Of a stretch of DNA of 47,608 bases, positions 23,228-32,299 are shown piece after piece. Source of the stretch: Tannerella sp. (lineage in GTDB: Bacteria > Bacteroidota > Bacteroidia > Bacteroidales > Tannerellaceae). The number at the start of each line of letters is the position of its first letter. Position 1 is the stretch's first letter. The stretch spans positions 1 to 47,608 of the forward strand of contig JAIROL010000094.1 in the NCBI GenBank assembly GCA_031257565.1. The letters are read 5' to 3'. The notes below the pieces were generated by a model, which saw only the letters and a list, made by a program, of their open reading frames with translations, was not told where the DNA came from and made no database searches. Made by a program: the position numbers and the translations under genes.

Positions 23228-25234
23228 ATGATGCAAACAGATGAAATGATTGATGCGCTCCGGGAGCGGTTACTGGAGAAACGACCGTCGGATGGATCTA
23301 TATGGAGAGGAAAATTGTCGTCGAGCGCGATTTCCACTTCCGTATCTGTTTTTGCGTTGTATATGGTAGATAAGGAAAAATATGCGTCTTATATCCGGGA
23401 AGGGCGGGCATGGTTGATGAAAACCATGCGTTTGGACGGTTCCTGGGGGGATAGCGTTGAAAGTCCGTCTAACATGACGGCTACTTTACTCGCTTATGCT
23501 TCCCTTTGCGCGACAGGCGCTCCATCCGCGAAGACAAAGGAGTACCTGACTGGAAAGTTCGGCGGATCAACGGATCAGTATATCATAGAGGGGGTTATGG
23601 CTTATTACGGAAAAGACCTGACTTTTTCGGCGCCTGTTCTGGCGATGTGCGCTTTGGCGGGCGTTATTTCGGGCTGGGACAAGATACCACAACTGCCTTT
23701 TGAGGCGTCTGTGTTGCCCCAAAAGTTTTTCCGCTTCTTCCGGCTTCCGGTGGTAAGCTATGCTATTCCGGCGCTGATCGCTGTGGGCATATTAAGATAT
23801 AAAAAAGGGAAGAAGAATATTTTATCTCCTGTACGCGAGTCTTTTATTAAAAAGTCTCTGGAGGTTCTTGTGAAGCTCCAGCCTCTTAACGGCGGATTTC
23901 TTGAGGCGGCTCCGTTGACCGCATTTGTGACCATGTGCATGAGCGGCGCCGGGTATCGTGATCATATCGCTACACAACGGGGAGCCGGTTTTCTGACGGC
24001 TACCGTTCGCGAAGATGGCGCATGGCCGATCGATACCGATCTGGCCGGTTGGGTAACAGCGTTGAGCGTGAGGGTATTGGGCGATGATATAAAGGATAAA
24101 CAGGCGCTGGCTGAAAAAATCAAACGGAATGCGTTTGCATCCGGACATCCTTTTACCGGAGCAAAAGAGGGTGGTTGGGCATGGACCGACCTGTCAGGCG
24201 CTGTGCCCGACGCCGATGATACGTCCGGGGCATTGGTTGCCTTGCATATTCTTCTTGACGGGGTTTATTGTCCGGAAGTCGGCAAAGGGATTGAATGGTT
24301 ATTGGCTTTGCAGAATTCCGACGGAGGGATGCCTACTTTCTGTAAAGGGTGGGGAAAGCTTCCTTTCGACCGGAGCAGTCCGGATATATCGGCACATGCC
24401 ATATTGGCCTTTCAAATGTGGCAAGATGTACTTCCCGATGACTTACGGAAAAAATGTAGAACCGGTATGTTACGAATGTTGAAGTGGATGCGGAGCATAC
24501 AGGCTGCTGATGGTTCGTGGATTCCTTTATGGTTTGGCGATCAGGATGCGAAAGATGAACGATCGCCGGTCTACGGAACAGCTATGACCGTAGAATACCT
24601 GGCCGGCTCTAAAGAACCGATGGCAGGTGAAATAGCCTTGAAGGGGCTGTATTATATCCTCTCTACGCAAAATGCTGATGGCGGATGGGGAGGCGCCGGG
24701 AATGTTCGGTCTAAAGTGACGCTAACTGCACGGGCTTTAAGCGCTTTGGCGGAGTGGGCTTTTAAATTCAAACTTAGCGATGGCCGATCTTCGATTCAAG
24801 ATTCAAAAATTTCAGGTTCCGAGTTCCGGATTCCGGATTCCGGGTTCAAGGTTCCGGATTCCGGGTTCAAGGTTTCGGATTCCGAGTTCAAGGTTTCGGA
24901 TTCCGGGTTCAAGGTTTCGGATTCAGGGTTCAAAGTTCCGGATTCCGAGTTCAAGGTTCCGGATTCAGGGTTCAAGGTTCCGGATTCCGGGTTTGAAATT
25001 CAAATAGCCGAATCAATGAATCGCGCTTTTGATTATCTCCGGCGGAAGTATAAGGCCGGCGAAATCTACGAATGCGAACCAATCGGGTTGTATTTTTCCC
25101 GTTTGTGGTATTCGGAGGAATTATATAATATTACGTTTGTGTTGAATGCGTTGAAGAAATTTAAGATTCAAAATTCAAGATTTAAGATTCCGGATTCAAG
25201 TTTGGATCTAAAACTTGAACCTTTGGAGCTTTGA
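23228..25234 (+). CDS. Squalene-hopene-cyclase-like class II terpene cyclase with repeat insert
   Basis: 668 residues with the double alpha/alpha-barrel layout of squalene-hopene cyclase. The class II protonation motif is clear: VPDADDTSG, with Asp328, Asp330 and Asp331 (DxDD). Several QW-like motifs are visible (RLDGSWGD, NSDGGMPTF, AADGSWIPLWFGDQ, NADGGWGG), and RLPVVSYAIPALIAVGI corresponds to a membrane-contacting region. It should cyclise a polyprenyl substrate by protonation. Residues about 516-590 are a low-complexity insert of seven-residue units (FKVPDSG type), and the last 25 residues are built from similar repeat DNA. The authentic sequence resumes between them (AESMNRAFDYLRRKYKAGEI). 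The insert falls in the C-terminal barrel, so it may be a surface loop. Substrate and product are unknown. Confidence 0.85.
   Translation: MMQTDEMIDALRERLLEKRPSDGSIWRGKLSSSAISTSVSVFALYMVDKEKYASYIREGRAWLMKTMRLDGSWGDSVESPSNMTATLLAYASLCATGAPSAKTKEYLTGKFGGSTDQYIIEGVMAYYGKDLTFSAPVLAMCALAGVISGWDKIPQLPFEASVLPQKFFRFFRLPVVSYAIPALIAVGILRYKKGKKNILSPVRESFIKKSLEVLVKLQPLNGGFLEAAPLTAFVTMCMSGAGYRDHIATQRGAGFLTATVREDGAWPIDTDLAGWVTALSVRVLGDDIKDKQALAEKIKRNAFASGHPFTGAKEGGWAWTDLSGAVPDADDTSGALVALHILLDGVYCPEVGKGIEWLLALQNSDGGMPTFCKGWGKLPFDRSSPDISAHAILAFQMWQDVLPDDLRKKCRTGMLRMLKWMRSIQAADGSWIPLWFGDQDAKDERSPVYGTAMTVEYLAGSKEPMAGEIALKGLYYILSTQNADGGWGGAGNVRSKVTLTARALSALAEWAFKFKLSDGRSSIQDSKISGSEFRIPDSGFKVPDSGFKVSDSEFKVSDSGFKVSDSGFKVPDSEFKVPDSGFKVPDSGFEIQIAESMNRAFDYLRRKYKAGEIYECEPIGLYFSRLWYSEELYNITFVLNALKKFKIQNSRFKIPDSSLDLKLEPLEL
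24770..25003 (+). repeat. GGATTCCGGGTTCAAGGTT repeat array inside the cyclase gene
   Basis: About nine tandem units near 21 bp each, coding for FKVPDSG/FKVSDSE, entered through GATGGCCGATCTTCGATTC (24779-24797), which is nearly identical to the entrance of the array in the previous gene. Confidence 0.85.
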
Positions 25235-25281
25235 ACTTGAAATATTAAAATTTGAATATAGAATATTAAATTAATTTATAT
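25159..25281 (+). repeat. GATTCAA/TTGAA low-complexity tract at the 3' end of the cyclase gene and the following spacer
   Basis: Pieces such as AAGATTCAAAATTCAAG, GAACTTGAAATATT and AAAATTTGAATATAGAAT run through the last 25 codons of the cyclase gene, past its stop and up to the next start, so the repeat has replaced or extended the original C terminus. Confidence 0.7.
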
Positions 25282-25286
25282 CGATC

Positions 25287-26492
25287 ATGAAAAAAGGAAT
25301 TTTCTTATATTTATCACTTCTTGCTTTATCATTGTCTGCACAGGATAATATTCAGTGGCGTGGAACCGACCGTACCGGTATTTATCATGAAACGGGACTT
25401 TTAAAAAGCTGGCCGGAAAATGGTCCTGTCTTACTATGGCATTATGATGGGCTGGGCGAAGGACATTCGTCTGTGGCTATCGATTCGGAGAAAATCTATA
25501 TTACAGGTCTGACAGAAGGGCAGGGATACATTTATGTGTTTGACATGAATGGTAAGTTGTTGAAGAAAAAGGAATATGGTCCTGACTGGAATACAAACTA
25601 TATAGGTCCCCGTGGTACAGTTACGGTTAATGAGGGTAAAATCTATCTTATCAGCGGTCTGGGCGACATCTATTGTTTTGATCAGGACAACCTGAATGCG
25701 GTATGGAAAAAAAGTCTTTTGCAGGAATATAACGCTTCGAATACCGAATGGGGAATTTGTGAAGCTCCACTGATCATTGATGAGAAAATCATCGCTACTC
25801 CGGGTGGTAAAGAACATAATATGGTTGCTTTAAACAAAAATACCGGAGAATTGATATGGAGCAGTCCGGGTGAAGGCGATTTATCGGCTTATTGCTCTCC
25901 TCTGTATATTTCGGACCAACAAGTTCCGATCATTGTAACCATGACGGCTGATCATATCATAGGCGTGAATGCTTCTACCGGAGAGAAACTTTGGTCGCAT
26001 GAGAACAAAAACCGCTATTCGGTTCATGCCAATACGCCGGTATACAGCAATCGGATGATTTTATGTACGAGCGGGTATGGAAGAGGTTCTACGATGCTTC
26101 GTCTGACAAATGGCGGGAAAAGTATCGAACAGGTTTGGTTTTCCGCAGAATTGGACAACCGGATCGGTTCTATGGTGAAAGTTGGCGACTATGCGTATGG
26201 TTCGGGCGATAGTAAACGTTACTGGTTTTGTGTGGATTGGAATACAGGCGAAATAAAGTTTAAGGAACAAGGTCTGGCGATGGGTAATATTATTTCCGAT
26301 GACGCTATGTTGTATTGTTATACTGATCGCGGAGATATGGCGCTGGCAAAGGCTACTCCCGAAAAATTTGATGTTGTAAGTAAGTTTCCCGTTACGATGG
26401 GAACTGAACAACACTGGGCGCATCCGGTTATTTATAAAGGAGTATTGTATGTGCGACACGGGAATACCTTAATGGCTTACAAAGTAAAATAA
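25287..26492 (+). CDS. Periplasmic PQQ-like beta-propeller protein, copy A
   Basis: 401 residues with a signal peptide cut near LSAQ (about 18). The mature protein starts IQWRGTDRTGIYHETGLLK, a sequence style typical of PQQ-like/BamB-like eight-bladed propellers. Blades repeat the IYCFD, MVALNKNTGELIW and TGEKLW pattern. An ADH-type PQQ site or heme motif is not visible, so true quinoprotein activity is unproven. It is closely related to copy B that follows after 50 bases (shared PRGTVTV / PRGSVTV and TPGG...MVAL segments), pointing to tandem duplication. It may be a structural scaffold, a sensor or a cofactor-binding enzyme in the periplasm. Confidence 0.8.
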   Translation: MKKGIFLYLSLLALSLSAQDNIQWRGTDRTGIYHETGLLKSWPENGPVLLWHYDGLGEGHSSVAIDSEKIYITGLTEGQGYIYVFDMNGKLLKKKEYGPDWNTNYIGPRGTVTVNEGKIYLISGLGDIYCFDQDNLNAVWKKSLLQEYNASNTEWGICEAPLIIDEKIIATPGGKEHNMVALNKNTGELIWSSPGEGDLSAYCSPLYISDQQVPIIVTMTADHIIGVNASTGEKLWSHENKNRYSVHANTPVYSNRMILCTSGYGRGSTMLRLTNGGKSIEQVWFSAELDNRIGSMVKVGDYAYGSGDSKRYWFCVDWNTGEIKFKEQGLAMGNIISDDAMLYCYTDRGDMALAKATPEKFDVVSKFPVTMGTEQHWAHPVIYKGVLYVRHGNTLMAYKVK

Positions 26493-26542
26493 TGGGAAAG
26501 TAAAATAGTGGTTCGGAATAAAATAATAATAATAAGAAAAAT

Positions 26543-27811
26543 ATGAAAAACAGTATTAAGTTTCTGATTATCATGATTACCATGCCGACTATATTCGGTA
26601 TGGAATCAAATGCGCAGGATTGGCCGCAATGGCGTGGTTTCGAACGTAGCGGCGTTTCGAAAGAGACCGGTCTTAATCTGGACTGGTCAAATAAAAAGCC
26701 TTCTCTTTCATGGACTTTCAGAGAATCGGGAGCCGGATATTCTTCTCCTGCCATTGTCGGGACGACGCTCTATTGTCAGGGCGCTACAGACAATAATGGT
26801 TTTGCATTCGCCCTGGATACGAAAACCGGTAACCTGAAATGGAAACAGGGTCTTGGTACGGAAACGGTTCCGGACCGTGAAAACTGTCCTCGTGGTTCGG
26901 TGACGGTAGATGGCGATAAGTTGTACCTGATTCGCGGCGTCGGTCAGATACACTGTCTTTCGGTTGTTGACGGCAAGGTGTTATGGCAGAAAGATTTTAT
27001 CAAGGATTTTAACGGCAAACTGATGTCGCGTTGGGGTTTTAGCGAGTCGCCTTTAATTGATGGCAACCTTGTCATTTGTACGCCCGGCGGTGATGACGGA
27101 ACCATGGTAGCGCTTGACAAAAATACCGGCGCCGTTGTCTGGAGAAGCCAGGAATGGACGGATGAAGCGGCTTACTCTTCCCCGATTGTCGCCGAAGTCG
27201 ATGGAGTGCGGCAGTACATCCAGCAATCGGCCAAAGGCGTAGCAGGCGTGTCGGCAAAAGACGGCAAACTGTTATGGCGGGTAGAAATACCCGGTTACAG
27301 AACCGCAATCATTCCGACTCCAATATATAATGACCATTTGGTTTACGTTACAGCCGGTTATAATGCCGGTTGTACTTGCATCCGGCTTGCCAAAGAGGGC
27401 GACGGTATGAAGGTTGAAACAGTTTATGCCAATAAAGGTATGATTAACCAACATGGCGGCGTGGTGTTGATGAATAATTATATTTATGGTCATTCCGACG
27501 CCTCCGGTTGGGTGTGCCAAAATCTGACGACAGGAGAGACAGCCTGGAGACAGAGAAATAAAGAGGGCGTCGTCAGAGGTTGCGTAGTGGGCGTCGACGG
27601 TCGCCTGATCTTTCTCGACGAGCGCTCCGGCACATTTGCCGTCGTAACAGCTTCGCCTGAAGGATGGAAGGAAGTGGGAAGGATGGAATTTCCGGAGCGA
27701 ACCAATATGCGGACAACAGATAATATGGTCTGGACGCATCCGGTTATTGCCAATGGCAATATCTTCCTGAGAGATCACGACTTATTGTTCTGTTTCGATT
27801 TAACTAAATAA
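26543..27811 (+). CDS. Periplasmic PQQ-like beta-propeller protein, copy B
   Basis: 422 residues with a signal peptide ending near ESNAQ (about 24). The mature start DWPQWRGFERSGVSKETGL and the blade motifs KLYLIRGVGQIHCL, MVALDKNTGAVVW and SAKDGKLLWRVEI define a PQQ-like propeller. It is a paralogue of copy A but more diverged toward the C terminus. A Cys-rich patch GYNAGCTCIRL is present. There is no visible heme or Fe-S motif. It sits 50 bases after copy A and 34 bases before copy C, so all three should be made together. Confidence 0.8.
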   Translation: MKNSIKFLIIMITMPTIFGMESNAQDWPQWRGFERSGVSKETGLNLDWSNKKPSLSWTFRESGAGYSSPAIVGTTLYCQGATDNNGFAFALDTKTGNLKWKQGLGTETVPDRENCPRGSVTVDGDKLYLIRGVGQIHCLSVVDGKVLWQKDFIKDFNGKLMSRWGFSESPLIDGNLVICTPGGDDGTMVALDKNTGAVVWRSQEWTDEAAYSSPIVAEVDGVRQYIQQSAKGVAGVSAKDGKLLWRVEIPGYRTAIIPTPIYNDHLVYVTAGYNAGCTCIRLAKEGDGMKVETVYANKGMINQHGGVVLMNNYIYGHSDASGWVCQNLTTGETAWRQRNKEGVVRGCVVGVDGRLIFLDERSGTFAVVTASPEGWKEVGRMEFPERTNMRTTDNMVWTHPVIANGNIFLRDHDLLFCFDLTK

Positions 27812-27845
27812 CTTCTTTCGTAATTCTTCGGCCTCCATTTGAAAG

Positions 27846-29264
27846 ATGAAAAGGATAGTAACATATATTACAATTGCAGTGATACTTATTTATATCGGTA
27901 TCATTATTGGGTGGCATGTATATGTTCCCCGGAAAAATCTTACTATCCAGGCGCCGGGCGCCGACAATCGTCCGGAGGGGTCGACCCGTGCGGCCAACGA
28001 CGTGCTGATCGGCGAGTTCTTTATGAAATATGAGGAAGCTTCGTCCGGACTTACCGGTAAATGGAGTCGTTTCCGGGGGGAACAGACTTCGAATATCATC
28101 CGGACGCCGGAGAAAATCAATACTTCAGGAGCGGACTATCCTGTTTTGTGGAGTGTGGAAACGGGCGAGGGGCATGCCGCTCCGGTAATTTATAACGGAC
28201 GGGTTTATTTTCTGGATTATAATGAACAGTTAAGCTCGGATGCGTTGCGTTGTTTTTCGTTGGAGACCGGACAGGAACTTTGGCGCAGATGGTATCGCGT
28301 GCCTATCAAAAGAAATCATGGTTTTTCGCGCACGATTCCCGCGATCAGCGATGGGCATATTATTACCATTGGACCCGAGGGGCATGTGATGTGTTGCGAC
28401 CCGTTAACCGGCGGCATGAAATGGTCGCTCGACATGCAGAAAGAGTTTAAAACAGAAGTTCCATTCTGGTATACCGGGCAATGTCCGCATGTCGATAATC
28501 ATGTCCTGGTCCTGGCGCCGGCGGGAGAAGATATATTGCTGGCCGGACTGGATTGTCTGACGGGCGAGATTCTTTGGACAACTCCGAACACGCTCAATTA
28601 TAAGATGTCGCACTCTTCGGTTATGCCGATGACGTTAGGCGGTAAAAAGACATATGTATATATCGGCGTGGGAGGAATATGCGGAGTATCGGCTGAAGAG
28701 AGCGATCGTGGCGCCCTGCTATGGGATACCGGAAAATGGCGTCCTTCGGTAGTAGCGCCTTCTCCACTTCAGGTTTCGTCTAATCAGCTGTTTATGGTTG
28801 CCGGATATGGCGCAGGAGGCGCTATGCTGCAGATAGACCGTTCCGGTGGTAAATGGACTGCAACTATTACCGATCAGTACAAGCCGAATGAGGGCTTATC
28901 CAGTGAGCAACAAACGCCGATCTTTTATAATGGCATGATCATCAGCGTGATGCCGAAAGATGGCGGCGGACATCGGGGCAAACTGGTTTGTTATACGCCA
29001 TCCGACCTGCGCTCGCCGGTATGGACGTCGGCTGCCGATGAGAGGTTTGGGTTGGGGCCTTACATGATGATCAATAATAATCTCTTTGTTTTTAAAGATG
29101 ACGGAGAGTTATATGTTTATGAGGCTCGGCAAAGGAGTATGAAGTTACTGAAAAAACAGCGTGTCATGGACGGTGCGGACGCCTGGGGGCCGTTAGCTTA
29201 TGCTGATGGAATGTTGATTGTCAGGGATGCGCATATTGTAAAATGTCTCAAAATTAAATATTGA
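27846..29264 (+). CDS. Membrane-anchored PQQ-like beta-propeller protein, copy C
   Basis: 472 residues. An uncleaved-looking N-terminal transmembrane helix (about 7-25, IAVILIYIGIIIGWHVYV) anchors a periplasmic domain. After a linker of about 50 residues the propeller begins at KWSRFRGEQTSNIIRTPEK, with blades such as ALRCFSLETGQELWRRW, VMCCDPLTGGMKWSLD and LVCYTPSDLRSPVW. The vicinal Cys pair in VMCCD recalls, but is not the same as, the disulfide seen in some quinoprotein alcohol dehydrogenases. The NHL-like gene follows after only 9 bases. Function unknown; probably a membrane-tethered member of the propeller set. Confidence 0.8.
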   Translation: MKRIVTYITIAVILIYIGIIIGWHVYVPRKNLTIQAPGADNRPEGSTRAANDVLIGEFFMKYEEASSGLTGKWSRFRGEQTSNIIRTPEKINTSGADYPVLWSVETGEGHAAPVIYNGRVYFLDYNEQLSSDALRCFSLETGQELWRRWYRVPIKRNHGFSRTIPAISDGHIITIGPEGHVMCCDPLTGGMKWSLDMQKEFKTEVPFWYTGQCPHVDNHVLVLAPAGEDILLAGLDCLTGEILWTTPNTLNYKMSHSSVMPMTLGGKKTYVYIGVGGICGVSAEESDRGALLWDTGKWRPSVVAPSPLQVSSNQLFMVAGYGAGGAMLQIDRSGGKWTATITDQYKPNEGLSSEQQTPIFYNGMIISVMPKDGGGHRGKLVCYTPSDLRSPVWTSAADERFGLGPYMMINNNLFVFKDDGELYVYEARQRSMKLLKKQRVMDGADAWGPLAYADGMLIVRDAHIVKCLKIKY

Positions 29265-29273
29265 ACTTTAAAT

Positions 29274-30299
29274 ATGGAATACAAAAATAAAATATCCCGC
29301 AAAAGGTTTTTTAAGATCTGCGGTTCTTTAATTGCAGGAGGGAGCATTCTGGGAGTTTCGGGGCTATTAATCCGCAAAAGATTTATCCTGCCCGATGGCG
29401 TTCTTGACGGAAGAACAGCCGGTAATGCGGCCCATATCCGGAGAGGCGCTTTTATATCTCCCTATAAGTTGGCGTCTTCATTCAGTGTTCCCGACCGTAT
29501 AGAGGCCTTTGAACTGGCCGGAGAGAATCTGATAGTTGCCGCTTCCAACAATATTTTCATTTATGACCGGACAGGAAGCCTGCTAAATAACTTTGCCGTT
29601 GGAAGTAATCTTCGTGATATCGCAGCCGATGAGGAAAATATATACCTGCTTTTTCCAACCCGTGTAGAGGTATACAATCAGGATGGCGAATGGTTACGCG
29701 ACTGGGAGGCCTGTAGCGACCTGTCTGATTATTGCTCAATGGCTGTGGCTTCCGAATCTGTGTTTGTAACGGATGCGGGCCATAAAAATATCTGTAAATA
29801 CGCGAAAGATGGAACTTTTGTGCAATTTATCCAAAGTCCCAATGGCTTTGTAATCCCCAGTTATTCTTTTGGTATTACCTGTGCAAACGGAGTCATTTAC
29901 AGTTCTAATTCGGGCAGGCATACGGTTGAGAAATATTCTCCTGACGGCGAATATCTGGGTTCTTTCGGAAAGGCCGGAGGGGGGACGGGGATGTTTTGCG
30001 GATGTTGTAATCCGGTCCATCTGGCATATACGTCTACCGGCGAAATTATTACATCGGAAAAAGGCAATCCGCGTATCAGTTGCTATGGTGCGAATGGCGA
30101 ATTCCGGAGTTTGTTACTCGATAGTAAAGTTCTTGGCGGAGGCCATACGGCTTATGATGTAAAGGTGTTCGACGATAAAATCTATGTTGCCGGAAATAAT
30201 CGGATATCTACATTTCGGTATGATAAAATGCAGGCGGCTAAAACGGTTTGTTCGGATTGCGGGGTAGCTTGTCCTTTGCGGAAGGGAATCTCGATATAG
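29274..30299 (+). CDS. Cys-rich NHL-like beta-propeller with Tat-like N terminus
   Basis: 341 residues. The N terminus SRKRFFKICGSLIAGGSIL resembles a twin-arginine signal with Lys-Arg in place of Arg-Arg, so export as a folded, cofactor-loaded protein is plausible. The body has six or so NHL-type blades (NIFIYDRTGSLLNNFAVG, KYSPDGEYLGSFGKAG). Cys clusters are MFCGCCNPVHLA near residue 240 and a C-terminal CSDCGVACPLRKG; together they could bind an Fe-S cluster or another metal. The CGCCNP segment with an adjacent polyferredoxin and NapH-like gene suggests a redox partner of these. I know of no assigned function. Confidence 0.7.
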   Translation: MEYKNKISRKRFFKICGSLIAGGSILGVSGLLIRKRFILPDGVLDGRTAGNAAHIRRGAFISPYKLASSFSVPDRIEAFELAGENLIVAASNNIFIYDRTGSLLNNFAVGSNLRDIAADEENIYLLFPTRVEVYNQDGEWLRDWEACSDLSDYCSMAVASESVFVTDAGHKNICKYAKDGTFVQFIQSPNGFVIPSYSFGITCANGVIYSSNSGRHTVEKYSPDGEYLGSFGKAGGGTGMFCGCCNPVHLAYTSTGEIITSEKGNPRISCYGANGEFRSLLLDSKVLGGGHTAYDVKVFDDKIYVAGNNRISTFRYDKMQAAKTVCSDCGVACPLRKGISI

Positions 30300-30367
30300 C
30301 ATATAGATGCTGTGTATCAGAGAGTAATAATTAGTTGAAAATTTATTTATATAAACGGGAGTTCATT

Positions 30368-31642
30368 ATGAAAAGTGCGATTTTTATTAGTATCTGTTGT
30401 GTTTTCGCAATAGTGACGGGTTTGGCTCAGAAGACGGAAAACTGGGCTCGGTTTCGAGGTCCTAACGGACAGGGTATTTCCGGCGCAAAAGGTCTTCCGG
30501 AACGCTGGAGCGCCGAAGAAAATGTTGCCTGGAAAACAGATATTCCGGGCGAAAGCTGGTCTTCGCCGATTGTTTGGAATGACCATATTTTCCTTACTAC
30601 GACGACGGAAGACGGCGGGAATTGTCATGTTATCGCTGTGGACCGCAAGACCGGCACAATCCTCTGGGATAAAACTGTGTTTACGCAAGAATCGCAACAA
30701 CACAGACATGAGATGAACTCTTATGCAACGCCAACGCCTGTTACGGATGGTCGGACTGTTTTTGCTATTTTTAGCGGCGGCGCTTTTGCCGCTTTGGATT
30801 TCGACGGAAACATTCGATGGATCAATACCGATCTGGATTTTTATTCTCATCATGGAATGGGTCCCTCTCTGATTCTGTATGGCGACTTGTTGATTTTTCC
30901 CGTCAATCACAGTAACCGGAATGAACCGAAAGGTCTTGGCTGGACGGAACCATGGGATAAATCGTATCTGCTGGCCCTTGATAAGAATACCGGTAAAGAG
31001 CGCTGGCGGGGCATGCGGGGTATGTCACGCATCGCGCATGCCACGCCTGTAGTGATGCAGGTCAATGGTAAGGATCAGATTATCAGTCCGGCCGGCGATG
31101 TGATTCAGGGATTCGACCCGGTTGACGGAAAACGGATCTGGACCGTAGACAGTAAAGGCGAACCGTGCGTGCCGTCTCCTGTTATCGGGGATGGCGTAAT
31201 TTATTCGTCTCCGACAAATCGCGCTCCAATCCTGGCGGTTCGCCCCGACGGTCAGGGAGACTGCACAGAAACCCATATTGTTTGGGGACAAAGTAACTAT
31301 ACCCCTATGATATCCTCTTTTTTGTATGTGAAGCCGTATCTTTATACATGTCCGGACAACAGAGTATGCTGTTTGAACGCATCCACCGGCGAGTTTCTCT
31401 GGCAACTTCGCCTTGGAACAGGGGCGTTGAATCCATCTCCGGTCTATGCCGACGGAAAAATCTATGTTTTGTCGGAAAAGGGAATAACGACCGTATTGAA
31501 ACCTTCCGACGATCCGGGAACGCCGGCGGAGATCATTGCGAAAAATGAATTGGACGACGAGCTAAGCCGGGCGTCGATTGCCGTTGCGGAAAAACAACTG
31601 ATCATTCGTACAGCCAACCGGCTCTGGTGCATAGGGAAATAA
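30368..31642 (+). CDS. Periplasmic PQQ-like beta-propeller protein, copy D
   Basis: 424 residues from the ATG at 30368 (MKSAIFISICCVFAIV); an ATG 33 bases upstream is less likely because the signal peptide begins here. Cleavage is expected near GLAQ (about 21). The mature protein starts WARFRGPNGQGISGAKGLPERW and carries propeller blades such as VIAVDRKTGTILWD, LLALDKNTGKERWRG and VCCLNASTGEFLW. Its first blade is most like the propeller of the membrane protein at 33580 (FRGNNSNGISSAKGLP), so these two form a second paralogous pair separate from copies A and B. It lies between the NHL-like gene and the Tat ferredoxin. Confidence 0.8.
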   Translation: MKSAIFISICCVFAIVTGLAQKTENWARFRGPNGQGISGAKGLPERWSAEENVAWKTDIPGESWSSPIVWNDHIFLTTTTEDGGNCHVIAVDRKTGTILWDKTVFTQESQQHRHEMNSYATPTPVTDGRTVFAIFSGGAFAALDFDGNIRWINTDLDFYSHHGMGPSLILYGDLLIFPVNHSNRNEPKGLGWTEPWDKSYLLALDKNTGKERWRGMRGMSRIAHATPVVMQVNGKDQIISPAGDVIQGFDPVDGKRIWTVDSKGEPCVPSPVIGDGVIYSSPTNRAPILAVRPDGQGDCTETHIVWGQSNYTPMISSFLYVKPYLYTCPDNRVCCLNASTGEFLWQLRLGTGALNPSPVYADGKIYVLSEKGITTVLKPSDDPGTPAEIIAKNELDDELSRASIAVAEKQLIIRTANRLWCIGK

Positions 31643-31714
31643 AAAACGTTTCCCGAAAAAGCAATGCCTGGTCTGACAGCGTCACGTCAAAATGAAAATC
31701 TTAATTGATAGATA

Positions 31715-32284
31715 ATGGAAAAAAACGAATCTGAAAAAAGTCCGATAGCACGCCGTAAATTCCTGCGGATACTGGGTTCGGCGGCGGCAGGGGGAACGAT
31801 CCTTGCCTTCTCCGGAGGATTGGTCCGTAAGGTTAAGGAACAGGAGGCGGGTCGCTATTGGCAGATCGATCCGGCGAAGTGTACGCAGTGCGGACGCTGC
31901 GAAACGCATTGCGTACTTCCGGTATCGGCCGTCAAATGTATTCATGCCAATAAAGTATGCGGTTATTGCGATCTGTGCGGAGGTTATTACCGTACAAACG
32001 TGAAGGAGCTGAATACGGCCGCCGAAAACCTGATGTGCCCTACGGGCGCTATTGAACGTCAGTTTGTGGAAGACCCTTATTTCGAATATACGATCAATGA
32101 AAGCTTGTGCAACGGATGTGGTAAATGTGTGAAAGGGTGCAGTTCGTTCGGTAACGGTTCGCTATATCTGCAGGTCAAACGCGACTTGTGTAAGGATTGT
32201 AACGAATGTAAAATCTCTACCGTATGTCCGTCGGGAGCAATTACCCGCATCCCTACTGGTATAGCCTATAAACTTAAAGGATAA
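31715..32284 (+). CDS. Tat-exported ferredoxin with three 4Fe-4S motifs
   Basis: 189 residues. A true twin-arginine signal is present (ARRKFLRILGSAAAGGTILAF, about 13-33), so it is exported folded with its clusters, and may stay anchored by the uncut signal. Cys motifs follow: CTQCGRCETHC with CPTGAI, CGYCDLC, CNGCGKCVKGC, and CKDCNECK...CPSG. These suggest at least three [4Fe-4S] clusters. The next gene, 15 bases downstream, encodes a NosR/NapH-like membrane protein, the usual partner of NapG-type periplasmic ferredoxins. This pair can carry electrons across or along the membrane to periplasmic acceptors. Confidence 0.85.
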   Translation: MEKNESEKSPIARRKFLRILGSAAAGGTILAFSGGLVRKVKEQEAGRYWQIDPAKCTQCGRCETHCVLPVSAVKCIHANKVCGYCDLCGGYYRTNVKELNTAAENLMCPTGAIERQFVEDPYFEYTINESLCNGCGKCVKGCSSFGNGSLYLQVKRDLCKDCNECKISTVCPSGAITRIPTGIAYKLKG

Positions 32285-32299
32285 ATAAATTCAGGATTA

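Noticed and set aside
22487..25003. GANTC density read as a CcrM-type methylation array
   Set aside because: GATTC is the core of the repeat, but CcrM control is typical of Alphaproteobacteria and nothing here suggests such a methylase; the TdeIII-like pair in the window belongs to a family recognising a different site.
25287..27811. Annotation of the propellers as PQQ-dependent alcohol dehydrogenases
   Set aside because: The blades match PQQ-like/BamB-like proteins in general, but I could not identify the PQQ- and metal-binding residues or a heme motif.
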